Below, piece after piece: positions 1-13,545 of a stretch of DNA of 64,000 nucleotides. Position 1 is the first letter of the stretch, and the number at the start of each line of letters is the position of its first letter. The DNA comes from Blastobasis lacticolella (taxonomy: Eukaryota > Arthropoda > Insecta > Lepidoptera > Blastobasidae), in assembly GCA_905147135.1 (NCBI GenBank), contig LR990051.1:15033115-15097114 (forward strand). Reading direction: 5' to 3'. The notes under the pieces were generated by a model that was given only the letters and a program-made list of their open reading frames with translations, was not told the origin of the DNA and searched no databases. Position numbers and translations under genes: made by a program.

Positions 1-307
1 AAAATGATACCAATTATAATATACACTTGTTATAGGTAAGTGCTAAAACAAGTGTGTATTATTTCGGAATCATTTTTGCCCAGCAGATGTTTATTTTGTT
101 GTAGAAAGACAGTTAGTACTCAATTTGTGATTATGCCACGTTTAAAATCTATATTAAAACAAAATTTAAGTATCTATTATATTGCATTTTCACTAACCAC
201 TTTTCTACTCATCTGTACAAATAAATAATTGAAATTGATACGAGTCCAAATCGGACCTACGAAAAGAACATTGGTGGTATGAATCGACCCATTCCAAAAG
301 ATACCTT

Positions 308-411
308 GGGCCATTCGCACCGCTCCAACCACGCGGTGCGAATGGCCCCATTCCGAAACAGTCTTTGGTCGATTCGCACCGCGGTCCGAACCGGTCGCGG
401 TGCGAAACGAC
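308..411. repeat. Two adjacent strong hairpins with a shared core
   Basis: Hairpin 1 has 16-bp perfect arms (308-323 and 333-348) and a 9-base loop. Hairpin 2 has 16-bp arms with one mismatch (368-383 and 396-411) and a 12-base loop. Both arms contain ttcgcaccgc. The block is GC-rich in AT-rich surroundings. Confidence 0.85.
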
Positions 412-3400
412 TAAACACCCCGCCCCGGATAGGGAAACTACTGATTAAAAGACACTGTGGTCCCCTCACGGTCCTTATTATCGTGTGTTATATGTTATGA
501 CGTGATTTTGTAACGTCGTTCCTTCGTGAAAACTCACAGTGACGTTATTTATCATCCATCTTTATTCTTTATAATATTAGTATAGATATCAGTTATTTGT
601 TATTATAAATATGTATAATAATACTTAAGTTTAAAGCAAAGCAAATGTGAGTTTATGTGAATAAACTACTGACGATACGATTCTGCGTCGCACATACATT
701 ATACGCATGTAGCCAATCACATCAAGCGTGTTACTTTACGTGTTACTATTAAAACCCGTAAAATACTTTAAGTATTATTATAATTGTTGCATAGGTATTT
801 CACGGTTTTCTTGTACTTATATTTACCGAAGGGCACTACGACCAAAAACCAGTAACTACGAGCTAGATATCGGTAGCTTGGTGGCCTCATTCGACCAAGG
901 ATGACAGGAACTATTCTAGTTAGGTATTCTACATTCTAGATCAAGTATACGCGGCTAGCGGCGGGGTCAGGTCAGCCAGACCTTGACCCTCACTGGCGGC
1001 CGCGCCAATAGAACGTGTTAATTATTGCCTTAGATAACACCCTACGCGTTCTGAAGCACACTTCGACGCCTCGTTGGCAGTTGGCACCCGTTCTAAAACT
1101 GAAAGTGATCGCGCACCAGATCGCCAATTAAAAAGTTGAAACAACCTGCCAGTCGGGTTGCGGACTCGCCGTTCCACACCTTCTACTATTTAAAATAGGC
1201 TTCGAGCGACCATACACTTCGAGTACCTACTGCGAGTATTGAACTGACTTATACATGATTCAATAAAAGTTGCGTAGGAATAACGCATGAAGATAATGGA
1301 TTTACTTACCCCGTTATCACATATTGCATAATGTGATCGTGCTTTTGTGTTGTTTGTAAATAACATTGACCAGATACGGTAAACAGCATACTACGAAGTG
1401 TTTATCATTTCGTCAATTTACATGTAACAAAATTGTCTGCGGCTTTAGGCGACACATTCTTATATGTATCTATTCTATGACGCACTAGCGCTATCTACCT
1501 AACCGTAAAAAGCTGAGCGCGTAATATTTTCAAATGATCCAAGGCAATGGCTGCGTTAACCCGTAAACCCCGAGTGACCGGAAAACGCAGGGCACGCTAT
1601 TGGTGGGGTACAAAAAAGTCGTAAAGAAACTGTCGACCTGTTTCGAGCCGTAACGAAATTGTTTGCGAAAGCGATTGTTGTGACACGCGAGACCTGTAGC
1701 TAGGGCTTTCCCTATTGTTTCGCAACAAGGAATCAGGAATGTTAGTGAAAATTTTATTTTGTGATTCAATTAACTACCGCCCCTGTGCTGTTGCTGACGT
1801 CCATCGGCGGCGTTGAACACTTTCCTGATGGGTATATACCTATCTAGGTAGGTATACAGTATGCGAACAGGAAAGGTTTCTTATAGGTCATGTTTTTAGT
1901 AGGTACTAAAAAAATATGACCTATAAAAATCGGTTTGCGATTAATTTACCCCATTCTCCCCATTTGGCATAGTGATGGGATTGGACTTTCTTATTAGAAC
2001 AACGATATTTTAACAGCAGCGATAACTAAGACTCCTTGAAGACCCAAGCGAACCCTTTGTCATATACCTGGCCACTGCAAGATGGGGTGTAAACTAGACA
2101 GGGAGATGGTAAGCTACATCGGATCGGGAACTGGTTCAGACGGGGCGCGGGCGGCGGGGGCCAGACAGGGCGTCATTGACCTGCCGCCCCCCGCCCCTCT
2201 CCCCCCGCGCCCGGGCGGACCGTAACTTCATTGTGCACCGCGAATCAAATCCAACGTAGCGGACATGTTTTTGCCACAACTCCCGCCGACTAGGTAGTCG
2301 AATTGGTTGAACCAGTTTACGAGTGGCTTGAGGAAGAAGCGTATGTAAATGAGGATGCCACCAAGCCCAGCTAATCTGACAGAGACAGATCAACACGTCG
2401 CACCCAATGCCCGTAGTCCACTTATATACGAGCTCATTTCGCAGCCCTTATTTACCTTACCCTACCACGTGAGGTCGGCAGACACAAGTCTCATCTTATG
2501 TACTTCCCTATTTGACGAGAAACGAGTAGGTATTGCGTTATTGACTATTCCTACTAAGTATGAATTAAGTAGAATAGTGATGCAAGCAAAGCAGTAATTC
2601 CCATGACGAATGGCGTGCATTGAAAGCGGCGCCGTTACTTTTGTTATGCACTGCAGCGCATCGTTGAGCGTGTGCGGTGATGGGATGACGTAGGTACATT
2701 ACGAGTACTTTGAGGAAGGTTTTACATCTTAGGCATTTAGTTTAAAATAGACGTACGTAACCGGAAAATATCACGGTAAACAATTCAGAATAGGTACGCA
2801 CTAAAATCAGTATTGGAACCACATAGATAACGTATCAAGTTTCCATTTGAATTCGAGGGCAATAATTGTACCCATAGAACTCAGAGTTATATGTTTGTCC
2901 CCATCGTTGTATATAGTAAAGGGCGATCAATATTGAGGCGCGCCCGAGACGAAGGGGCAACAAAAGAAATAATAACAAGCACCTAACTCTCCAAGCGGGT
3001 GTAACAAAAAGTTCCCGAAGGTCGACTAGCTAAGGCACATTTGGAGGCTGAGTAGAGCATTTCGGGTACGGCCGACCCACCGGGTCAAGTTCACCATTTG
3101 AACACCGCTGACTTGGAACGGAGGGCGTTTTTTGTGGCTACACACTTTTTTTGTAACACCCCCCTGGCTCCATTCCACCATTCGTATCGTACACGTGCAG
3201 GTTTAAATTAGGGGGAAAATAACCTATTCTACAGTAACAAGTTGAAGCAAGAGTTTTGAGTTCTTTTGGCTTTAACTACAAATTCAATATTCATGTTTCA
3301 AATTTTTATGGCTTTCGCTATAGAAGTGGACAAAAACATTTCTTGAGTCTTCGAGGTAGGTCTCGTCGATGTGAGGTAGGTACAATACAATATAAATTTA

Positions 3401-5306
3401 TGGAAAATGTATGGATGACTTATACGCGAGCACATATACCCATTCTAATGATAATAATATTGATTCCTTCCGTCACAGGGTGCCTATCCGTTCCCGAGAC
3501 AGTTCAACAAGATTATTCTTATTATTAGATACCTAACTACTAATACATAATAATTATTGCAGCGTATATCCGTAAAGTGCCTAGATATGTAGGTACTCAA
3601 TAATGCAATCCGCGAACCAGTCGACTGTTATCTTAACTGCAACTGTAATAAGTGTAATCATAATCATAATATTAACATATAATAATGTGGTTGCTATCTG
3701 GTTGTTATTGTGGACGTGACAATGACAGTCCAACGTAAGGCAAGGGTACTACTACTTGCTGAGTTTGGTTGGAAGTTTGGTGAGCGGATACATACACTGT
3801 GCTGCATCATCCGACTGCTGATGTAATAAATAGGTAATTAGAGGGCAGCACAGCACACGTTATTGTTGTGCGAGGTCCGTTTCCTACTTTCCCTTATCCA
3901 TTTCACACGGTCTATGGCATCCTTAGTGGGGCATTTGTTGGGACCACAGAGCTTTAAAGTCCATGTGTGTCGCCCTGGGGGGACGCGCGCGCGGGCGCGC
4001 GGGCGGTGTGGCCCGATCATTGTTCTGTGGTTGGGACGCATGACATCCTTACGACGTCAGTCAACCTATCGCTTCTTGGGCCGGTCTATTCTTCTCGTAC
4101 CTGGCGGTGGCGGCATTTGTTCCTTAGGCTCATGTTATTCGCCGGTCACATCGTGTTTCTCGCAGTATTGAAGTGAAGAATAGTCGAATCGCAACAACAA
4201 CCGGACAAAAGCTGTTAATTGAAATCCTTGGCTTGCAATTTGGCCGCCATACGTAGATACATTTACCAACAACATTCAAGATCTTACAAAGACCTTAATA
4301 GTGGCGAAAATCGATTGCAAACTGGTAGCCGGTCGTGTTGCCGACAGTACGTGTAAAAATAAACCGCCAAGGTGACGAGGTGTCACTGCCACCTTATCTG
4401 TAGGCGTACGCACGCGCTGAATCGTCTGCACCAATGCCACCGACTTCGCACAACAACATTGAAATCACACTACACATACGTGGAAATCCTTGTATTTGAA
4501 CGACGCTTATTGATTTTGTACCCACTCAGCTTGCTTTGCTGCTGGGTCTGGTATGTAATTGGGCAATTTGAAAGTTTTATTTGTCCAACCTGTTTTCCGT
4601 CAACCTATAGAATTAAGAACAAGCGGATAGTAGCTGGTCAAGGTAGGTAATCTTCTTTGATCTGCGCAATAACCTTCCCCTAATCCTATCCGTCGAAACT
4701 GGTAAATATGTTTGCTCTCAAGTAGGCATACATATTACCATCGAAGGAACAGTCTTTAAATAGGAATAGGCTTAAGTTGAGATAATTCGAAGTTTCCGAG
4801 AGCAGATGTAATGATATGGGCATCATCTACCTACATAGATGCTTGCCATAGTAAACATGAAAACTTGCTATCATTGAAGTGTCTGTCATTTGGCGAGGCC
4901 ATCGACCAAATGAGGAGGAGGCTCCGTTTCAATTCCTGTTACGGGCTGTTGATGACGATGATGATCGTAGAAACGTTAACGACTTCCGTCAAACAATGAT
5001 AATTTTAGAGATTATAGACTCTTTGTGCAATTATAAAGACTGTTTACGCATCGCTTGCGATTCGAATTCGATAAAATCAAGCTTTAAAAAGTATGAAACA
5101 AGTAAATTCTTCACCGTGGTCGTATGCTATTGTATTGTAGAGTAGACCCTCATAGTCATCCAATATAGGCAAGCGAGTGGTCGATTCACATAACATTCCG
5201 ATCCTTTATTGAAAAATATTGTCTTTTCATACTTTATAGAGCCCGTTTTTCCGTAATTCATCCTTTTATTTTTAGTTTATGCAAGTAAAGCCGCGAGTAA
5301 AATACT
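412..5306. other. No gene seen; AT-rich with GC tracts
   Basis: I see no exon with support. Notable only for a C/G-rich tract at 2136-2220 and a gc-alternating tract at 3976-4005. Open frames here are short and unlike known proteins. Confidence 0.5.
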
Positions 5307-5432
5307 GAATGTGTAACCGTGATTCAATCTAGTCCGGTTCCTCTGTTAATAGGGTCGCGGAAGTCAGATGGCAGTACCTGATCTGCTTAGACCTGGATCA
5401 TGGTCAAGGCTCACCCCGGGCCCTCGCGGGCG
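5307..5432 (+). mobile_element. SINE fragment
   Basis: gaatgtgtaaccgtgattca, gtcagatggcagtacctgat, gatcatggtcaaggctcac and cgggccctcgcg match the second half of the SINE family. Confidence 0.7.
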
Positions 5433-6690
5433 ACTAGATAAAAATGCAATGCGTAGCGCTCTAACCGTAATTGTGAAAGTTTTGATAGGCTGGTAAGTAC
5501 CTATTCTTCGATAATGTTCTACTTTATTTAGCCTTGAAATTCCGATCACAGTTTGACCATGACTTGGAAAAGGACAAAGCTAGTTTTTATTAAACTCTAC
5601 GCGAACCAACTCGCGGGCAATAGCTATAGCACAGGGATTCTCAAACTATCGTGGCGCCATCCCAACCCAAGAACGTCGCGAGACGATCCAAATGTCTCAA
5701 ATCTATTTAGAAAAAGGATATAAGATTAGCTATTTAAAAACGTATTTGAGAATTGTTGCTGAGAAAAGCAAGGTACTATTCTCCTTTTGGAGTTATAGTA
5801 GTTTATGCAACTCGCATAAAAGGGGGTATTAAAACATGAATGGCTACGCCTCGTATGATAATAGTTTGACATGAGTGTTTTAATACCTAATTATGTGCAT
5901 GTGTATGCATACACTGTTTTATCTATAATCATACACTCATATTTTCATGTTAACGTACCTATAATTTTTTCAACTTTGCTGGAAGTAAGCTGCAAGTCAT
6001 TTATATTGTACTACCTAGACTTCGAGGATATCAAGCCGTGGGAAATTCACTTCACTACTTGAAAGGGGTGAAGTGAATTTTCCTATTTATTAGCATTTAT
6101 CTATTAATTAGCTTCAAACAAGAAAAAACATTCACAAACATAAATTATAACAAATAGAAAAAACATTCTGTTTAGCGGAAAAATAATACACAGTCACAAA
6201 TATAAACAGGAAAATTTGAATTAATTAGGTATTCAGCCTACATTCCGCCGTGCCCGGGCGCCCGACAATAAATAAAAGTAAAAAAATAAAAAGCAAAAAG
6301 TTATCATAAAGTTTTTTTTTATATGAAAAAGTCTGGCGTGAAAAAAGTTTATCCTTAAACTAGACTGTTTTCGAATAAGTAATAATAACTTTATACTATG
6401 AGTGTAGATGAAGATTATCTACACTATCATTAGATAGAGTTGCACCCAGGGATCTTCGTCTGAGGGCGTCGCAAAAATTTAATTTGTAAGTTAGGGAGCC
6501 GCGTGGTTTGTAGAAGATTGAGAACCCCTGACATAGTGTTTTGTTAATGGCACACGACATTAATTGTTGTTTGCATCTATCAGGCCAACAATTAATGGTC
6601 AACAAAAGACCGCAAATGCATTCCACACAATAGACGTCACCGGCCGGGACATTAAACATTTAAGTATGGTAATGCGAAAACATTGGTATT
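5433..6690. other. No gene seen
   Basis: AT-rich. ggattctcaaactatcgtgg (5636) and gattgagaacccctgacat (6515) look like the two ends of one decayed dispersed repeat in opposite orientation, with the 6043 hairpin between. Confidence 0.4.
6043..6080. repeat. 13-bp inverted repeat aaattcacttcac
   Basis: Perfect arms 6043-6055 and 6068-6080 with a 12-base loop. No poly-T or other context to suggest a function. Confidence 0.6.
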
Positions 6691-7038
6691 AAATAATCGT
6701 CTTGGCGTCAATATACCGGTTGCGCACGGGAGCCCGGGGTCCGCTTTGACCAAGATCCAGGATTTGGCAGATCAGTAAAGAGAATGTCATGTGACTTCTG
6801 TGATCCTCTTAATAGGGGAACCTGACCAGATTGGACCACGGTTACATTCAGTCGACCAAATGTGCAGGTTTCCATCACGTTGTTTTCCTTCACCGGAAAA
6901 GCGTCGGTTAGTGTTCAGTTCAACACACATAACTCAGAAAAAAGTAATTGGAACACGGTGGTACTGGGCATCGAACTCAGTACCTTTCGCTTATGACGCA
7001 AACCCGCTAGGGACGCTTTCCGCCATTAGAGAACATTA
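6691..7038 (-). mobile_element. tRNA-derived SINE, full length
   Basis: Reading the minus strand: a tRNA-like head near 7038 with B-box gagttcgatgcccag (about 6967-6981), then gatgttttcc-type body, acctgcacatttgg, gaacctgaccagatt counterparts, and the 3' end with the gacgccaagacgat-type sequence at 6691-6705. It shows the whole family layout. Confidence 0.78.
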
Positions 7039-7328
7039 ACATTAAGGAGAGGATTTTGATATTAATACCAAAATAGTCTCTTTCATATACTGGGGTTGTT
7101 GACTGGATCGTTACCCTCGGCTTGGAAATCGTCGAAGCCGAAATTATTCATTAGAGAATACAATTTCGTTTCAGGTCGATTCAGGCTCATAAATATTGCT
7201 AATGGACTTGAAAGGACGGCGCTTGCCATCGCTGAGAAAGGAAAGAAAGAGCTGTGGTTGTTTTGGAGGTTGTTAAAGTACAGGAAGTATTTGATGAAAG
7301 TTATCTTTTTAAACATTTGATCTGTTGC

Positions 7329-7412
7329 TTCCATCGGCTCTCTATGACCTTCACGATATCGCGGAGTCGTCTCACGCTGCGACAGCCGGTACGTGGTCGC
7401 CACTGGTCATCT
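7329..7412 (-). mobile_element. RTE-like LINE fragment (left part)
   Basis: The block gccggtacgtggtcgccact is typical of reverse-complemented RTE C-terminal coding sequence in Lepidoptera; the matching continuation is on the other side of the MITE and SINE, at 7876. This suggests one fragment split by two insertions. Confidence 0.5.
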
Positions 7413-7415
7413 GTA

Positions 7416-7606
7416 GGTTAATTACGTAACTCTGTTGCTAACAATTCTCCGATTTCAATTATTGAAATTATTGCTTTTGCGATTACGTATGGTTGATTTA
7501 AAACTTTCAGTTTATTGCAATGAAATCGATGATACGTAATAGCAAAAGTAACTATTTCAATCATTAAAATAAGAAAATTATTAGCAACAGAGTTACGTAA
7601 TTAGCC
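7416..7606. mobile_element. MITE, copy 1 of the TAATTACGTAAC family
   Basis: Inverted ends gtaattacgtaa-type: ggttaattacgtaactctgt at 7416 and the reverse complement gagttacgtaattagcc ending 7606, about 26 bp with one mismatch. The interior has imperfect palindromic symmetry (gatttcaattattgaaat and its partner). No coding frame. It interrupts an RTE-like repeat. Confidence 0.82.
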
Positions 7607-7875
7607 TTCAGGTCATCTTGGCGTTAATATACCGGATATGCTCTCACGCGCGAGGGCCCGGGTCATAACCATGATCCAGGGTTTAGAAGATCAGGTAATT
7701 ACAGCGGAGCGACTGCTATCTGACCTACGTGACCCTTCTAACAGGGGAACCTGACCAGATTGGAACACGGCTACACATTCAGTCGTCTGAATGTGCAGGT
7801 TTCATCACGATGCTTTCCCATACCGTAAGAGCATAAGTTAGTGTTCAACTAATGTTCATAACTCAGAATAATGTA
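7607..7875 (-). mobile_element. SINE copy (same family)
   Basis: It contains tcttggcgttaatataccgg, gagggcccgggtcataac, gatccagggtttagaagatc, ggggaacctgaccagattgg and gtgcaggtttcatcacgatg in the order of the copy at 6691. It follows directly on the MITE at 7416 and precedes an RTE-like fragment. Confidence 0.75.
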
Positions 7876-8080
7876 AATGGCCGCCACTCCAGAGTCCAAA
7901 AGCTTTTCGCCTCATCGGCCATCAGTTCTGTGAACGTGGCATGCCCATTGCCACTTCAGCTTTGTGACTTTAGTTCTGCTACGGATTCCGTCATTTTTGA
8001 TCCTATCACGTAGCATGAATAAACTCTGAGCATCTGAGCATAGCTCTCTCCATCGCTCGCTGATTGCTTATTGACACAGT
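7876..8080 (-). mobile_element. RTE-like LINE fragment (right part)
   Basis: catcggccatcagttctgtg, gcccattgccacttcagc and gtgactttagttctgctac match, as reverse complement, the RTE C-terminal region also seen at 23350-23645. Degenerate, no open frame. Confidence 0.6.
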
Positions 8081-11000
8081 TGCACAAAATATATTGGTAA
8101 GTAAGGACGAGATATATACTGTTTACTAACTCTTTCAGGTACAATACAACTACAACTTACTTTGTACAGCCAAGTGCGTGATGACTGTCAACAGAGGATT
8201 TTAGTGCCTGAAACAGAAAGAAAAGTTTTTCAGAAAGTTTCCCACCTCCATTATTTTTGTTTAGCATCGGCAGCCGGTCGGCACACACATTACAGTGAAG
8301 GTGTACGGTAGGTAGGTTCTCGTTTATGTCCAAGTATTACGAGTAGGTTAGCTTCGAGTCTAGTTAACTGAGTACTCGTTCACGGAGTATACAATAATAT
8401 AGATAAGCCTTCTATTATGTAAGAAGATTGTATTCAAGGCCTACACAATGGCCTTTACTTATCGCGATTGGCGACATATCTACAAGCCAAACTGAACCAA
8501 ACCTGCACGCTTGAAACACTTTGAACCAAAAACATCACGATAATGTTAATAGGGGTTTCTTTATGCTGTGTTATTGTAACAGCTGACGTCAAAGCGCACA
8601 ATAGTTGTGCCAATTCCTGAATGAGGCGCGCAGACGCAGCGCGGCACGACATGGCTGCGCGAACAAGATGGCCGACCGGTGAAAGTGCTGCGAGGAACTA
8701 TACCGTTCAAACGGCGAACCTCTGCACAGCCTGCCTCCAAGCCGATTGTATCTAAAGGAGGTGGGTACCAAGTCCTCTTTTCCGTGTCCTACACTAGAAC
8801 TCTAGCTATCTCACCACGATCTTATTGGATAATGGAATAGTATAACAACACGCACCGTTTTTTTATTGCAATTGTCAATTTTGTTGCCAGCGAATAACAT
8901 TTAGAGGGTGAAATTATCGCGTAATAAAATAAAACTTAATTATTACGCAAAATAAACGTAAACACCCCCATATAAGTATTTCACTCGTCCGCACCAATCA
9001 GCGGCACTGCCCACCCATCATCGGCAAATAAAAGAAAAGGCACGTCGATCAATGTCACCGGTCCGGGCTGGCCACCCACATGGTAATGCGAAATTCAAAC
9101 TGGCCGCGCGGCCATGATCGCGCGCGCGGATTGAGGCCGCGTTTCGCAAGACACTCGCGGAAGTGCGGAGCGGTGCGGCGCGGTGCGCGGACTTGGCGTT
9201 ACGTGCGTTAATAGTTTTATAATAATCTCGCTGGCTAGATAACAGCTCCGCTTATTACTTCCTTGACGTATGCTTGTGCAGTAGGTATGTGACTTACGTA
9301 CTTATATTAATTATTATTATTATCTATCTTGGTAGCGTCACATGGTGCCACGAGATCGTCACTCAGCTTCATTGTTCATGTTAAAAAGCGCACACAAAGC
9401 CTTGACACGAAAATGTGTACTTATTACTATTACAGAATACGTAAATACGGGTTTAGTATCACGGGCCTCCAATTAGCGAGTCACCGCCATCTAATGCTCG
9501 GCAAATTGCAACTCTCTATTTGAACGCCGAACCTTGTTAGAGAGGCAACATCAATATTCGAAAACTCATTTTCTTTAGCTAAATTATGCTTCGTGGAACG
9601 TCATTAAATTACTGAGTGGGTAGAACACGGTACCTGCAACCGAGCGGTCTGTATAAAATTAACCACGTACACAGTATTTTAAAGCAATTATCAGTTAACT
9701 GCATTTCCTTGGGGCAACCACACCGCACGACATCGACGGCCGACCATATAAGTAACTCTACTGTGCTGTGAGCGGAGATTGTAATACCATGGTAATACCC
9801 ACCGATCGTTGTTTTATAAATCGATAACGAAAATCGGGATGAATATTGATATTGAGTTATTTACACGTCCAATTACTGAAACCGAGATTTGAATGTAAGT
9901 AGAACAAAATTTGTACAAAATTTAAAAAAATATCTCGCATGAATTAAAATTTGCTTTAAATGTTTTTTCAACCTCTACTATTAATTAGGCAGAACACATT
10001 CTTCTCACTTGGCATTTTTTAAAATGTTATAGAAACTAATATTTTAAAGACTCTTAAACAACTACAGTTACGATCGATCGTGGACAGACTTCATTTGAAG
10101 AATTCAACTGTGCAAAAGAGTTCCCACCGCCAAACACTGTCTGTCTTGATTCAGATGCAACAACGAACAGATCGCGCGGTTCGATGGTAATAATAGGGGT
10201 TCACCGGCGACGCGCACTGATTTGATTTGATTATGTTACGTACGGTGTACGAACCATAGGGGATGCCCCTGGCTACATTTTACCGAAGTTCGCCTAGACT
10301 AATTTAATACTGGGCAAAAAGCAGGAAGCGGACCTTAATCGAATTTGTGTCAGACAGACTTCGAAAGCTTTTACGCGGAACCCATCAAAGGATTCAAAAC
10401 GAAGCTGCAAGATAATTGCATTATATGTTGCCCTAACATTATGAAACGTGTAGCCTGTGCATGGCCAAGCAAACAAATTAATATTACCTTCAGTAGATTG
10501 AAATCTAATCTAGGTAATATTACTCTTATTAAAAAATTAGAACACTCGTATTTATTTAATAAACGGTTCATGAAGTGCTCCACTTTTTACGATTCAAGGC
10601 TACCTAATAGTTTATTCGAATGAAGTATAATTAACAATGTAAAAAAACATATGCTAAGCTTACCTCTTAGCTTTATGTATAATAAACGTCAGAAGATGAT
10701 AATTAACATTTTTGATTTCCTGTACTTTATTAAAGTTTAAACAATCAATTCATTTCTTCTGAATTTTTCCTCGAAATATGAGTCAACATTAGCCCAAAGG
10801 GACGATAAAATTAATCAAGTTGGTATGGGTTCGAGGAACTCTAAATCTGACCACGTTTATCAAGTAGGCATTTGGTCATTTATTTTTAAAAGCATGTAAC
10901 ATATTAATAACAAGAGCTATTGTTAGACACATCTAATAGGCATAATAACAAATTATTTTATTACTGAAGAATTCGTGTTGTATACTTATTACGTACTATG

Positions 11001-11994
11001 TATAAAGGGGCTCTGAGGTTGCAGATTATGGTAGGTAATAGAGTAATAGAGTTGCGCCTTTGATGTGCGCGAGCGTGATGCAAATATATTTACACGGGAG
11101 CAACAGAGATGTACGAATTTGTTTCTGATCCGCGACTTATTTTCAACCCAATTAAGGAAAATATTGAAATTAATTCTTAGACACACGAAGATAAATGAAC
11201 GTAAATAACTCCAATTAACTAGGTTTAGGCAAAAAGCCAGGATTGGTTGAAAAAAGTATTGTTTATTATATTTGAATTATTAAGCGTGTTTATTTGAAAA
11301 TTTGCTTTGAGAAATCAATCACGAACGCTTAACGAATCCTTTCAAGTGTAAGCTACGCAAAGTCTCGCAGTATACTGAACCTGATGAAAAATTTACACTG
11401 TCACCTATGTACAGCATTACCAGTTAATTTAGTAGACGTCAAAAGTTTGAGAAACTCTGGGTTACATCTAAATTCAACCTACAGCCCTACCATTAAAAAG
11501 TCGTTGAGAATTGTATGAAATGAATCATTGCAAAGTGGTTGGGCCGTATCATATGCAATGTGGTATAATTTATGGTATCTTAGGTATTTTGCCGATCCCA
11601 GGCTACGGAGCTAGAAGCAATACCAGGCATCGCGCAAGCCTTGCGACACTAGTGACATGGATTCACGGGAAGTGACGTCACACGCGATATCACAATGACT
11701 GAACTTCCTTTTACGAACGACGCCTTCGATACAACCTGTTACGCAATCTGCCTTTTGTTGTGTCTCTACAATTTAGATTTGAGATATTTTATTACGTTGA
11801 ATTAGCTTTATCGTATTCTCTGACAATAAAATACAGATGAGTAGGTATGTATTCTATTTGCTGCGATTTCGCACTATAAACGGGTTAGAACTAAGATTTT
11901 TACATCCTCAATGGGTTGAACATTTTTGTATGATAACTTCAAAGTGGAATCTCGGTTAAACAGCACGCCATGAAAAAATATTACTCAAAAAATA
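8081..11994. other. No gene seen; GC-rich patch at 9050-9200
   Basis: Mostly AT-rich unique-looking sequence. 9050-9200 is GC-rich with ctggccgcgcggcca palindrome. No recognisable exon on either strand. Confidence 0.45.
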
Positions 11995-12120
11995 AATTTT
12001 GTCTCTCTTCTATAGGCTGCTGGAAGAGATTTCTTCTTAGAAATAAGTAGTGTCTGTTGTGTCGTCTTTAATTTTGTAATTTCTGTATACTATATATTGT
12101 GTGCAATAAACTGTTAAAAA
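11995..12120 (+). mobile_element. LINE 3' tail-like repeat
   Basis: ggctgctggaagagatttct, tagaaataagtagtgtctgt and gtgcaataaactgtt match the block at 53640-53755. Such tails end many lepidopteran LINE copies. Confidence 0.6.
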
Positions 12121-12451
12121 AGTGCAGGTAAGTATCCCAAATACGTTAAACAAAATGGCGTAGGCTCAATAACATTCACAGAACGCAATCCATTTAACAC
12201 TGTGACACATAACCTTCGGAGTCCATCTCGTTGGCCTAGCTAGCGCGATCGTTAATCAAACCTACCACCTACATTAGTAAAAAAAAATTGGCACGATAAC
12301 CCCTCGGGCGAGGGCGATAAGTGTCCGGCCACGGGGCTGCCACGCAGACAAAGTCGCGGCCGTTAACCCGCAGCTATCGCCCAGCTGACGGGAGCGCTCG
12401 TTTGGCGACACATTCGTGACATACTTTCCTTACCAAGTTTAAGTAAGTTAG

Positions 12452-12515
12452 AAGCCCGGGCCTCGCGTGTTGCGCGGGAGTGCAACCGGGATTTAACGCC
12501 AAGATGATGGTAATG
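12452..12515 (+). mobile_element. SINE 3' end
   Basis: cccgggcctcgcgtgttgcg and aacgccaagatgatgg: the conserved end of the SINE family with a GAT-type tail. Confidence 0.65.
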
Positions 12516-12884
12516 ATGACCAACATTAAGTAGGTAGCTGACGTTTTAAAGTTCTAAGATGACGATGAAGACATCAAATGTCAAAGAAAAAAAACAAATT
12601 AGAAAAGTAAGATAAGATGCTGAAAATCAAGGTAAGATGCTAAGATTAAAATTAATCAAAATTAGGAATGTTAGATGATAGGTATGCTAAAAATCTCAAG
12701 GTGACATGCTAAAAATTTAAAAATAAAATTGCTAATCTGCCACAATAAACAACTGATATGATAAGCTGGAGTGCATTTTGTGAGTGATTACTTTCCAAGT
12801 ATTTTCTACTCCTCAATTTTATTATGCGATCGAATATTGCAAACTATGCAATTACAAATGTTTTAATGTTATAGGTTGTGTAAG
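12516..12884. other. AT-rich, decayed short tandem motif
   Basis: Between 12600 and 12730 aagatgct and atgctaaaaat recur irregularly (ggtaagatgctaagatt, ggtatgctaaaaatctc, gacatgctaaaaattt). Probably an old tandem repeat. Confidence 0.4.
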
Positions 12885-12990
12885 CAATCAGGTAAGCGGG
12901 CCACCTGATGGAAAGTGAGCACCGATCCTTATAGACATTAGCAACACCAGGGGTATCGGCCAAGTATTGGCCCACCTCTATAACACGCTG
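12885..12990 (-). mobile_element. Dispersed LINE 3' end repeat, short copy
   Basis: gcgggccacctgatggaaag, agacattagcaacaccagg and cccacctctataacacgc match the copy at 20820. Confidence 0.7.
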
Positions 12991-13545
12991 ATTTGACAGT
13001 AAAAATGTCCCTCCACTGCCAAAGGAATAAGAATTATTTTAATTTAGCTTACGTAAATACTTCACATTTCACAACCATACTACATTTTGAGGAAAATAAA
13101 GGGATTCTCGTGAAGTGGAAGGCAAATGAAGCTAGCTCATGCAGGCAACACCAGCGCAGAGGAATGCGAAAAAAAAAGAATGAAAATTTTAGTAAGTGGT
13201 ACAATTCTAAAAATAAAACAGATACTGAACTGAAATGCATTAAATACCTACATGTTGGTGAATCATTCACGGGAAGTTCTGAGCGTTATTTTTAAATAGT
13301 ATTTTTTTAAGTAGGCGTATTTATGTACCCAAAACAAACAAACAAGCCTAAGGCAGCTTTATCCCAGATGTAAATACTTTGCTTTTCACACCATCTAACT
13401 GATTTAATACTTAAAACTCCGGAGTTAAATCAGTATTGCATTACGATATGTTCGTGTCAATGTAAAAATATTATTTGGAAATTAAAATTATAATAACACG
13501 AAATACACTTTTATTTTACACTTCACACTTTTTTTATATTTATAA

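Noticed and set aside
7083..7403. 106-codon minus-strand frame
   Set aside because: Lies in decayed repeat sequence next to an RTE-like fragment; no recognisable domain, GTG-type start only.
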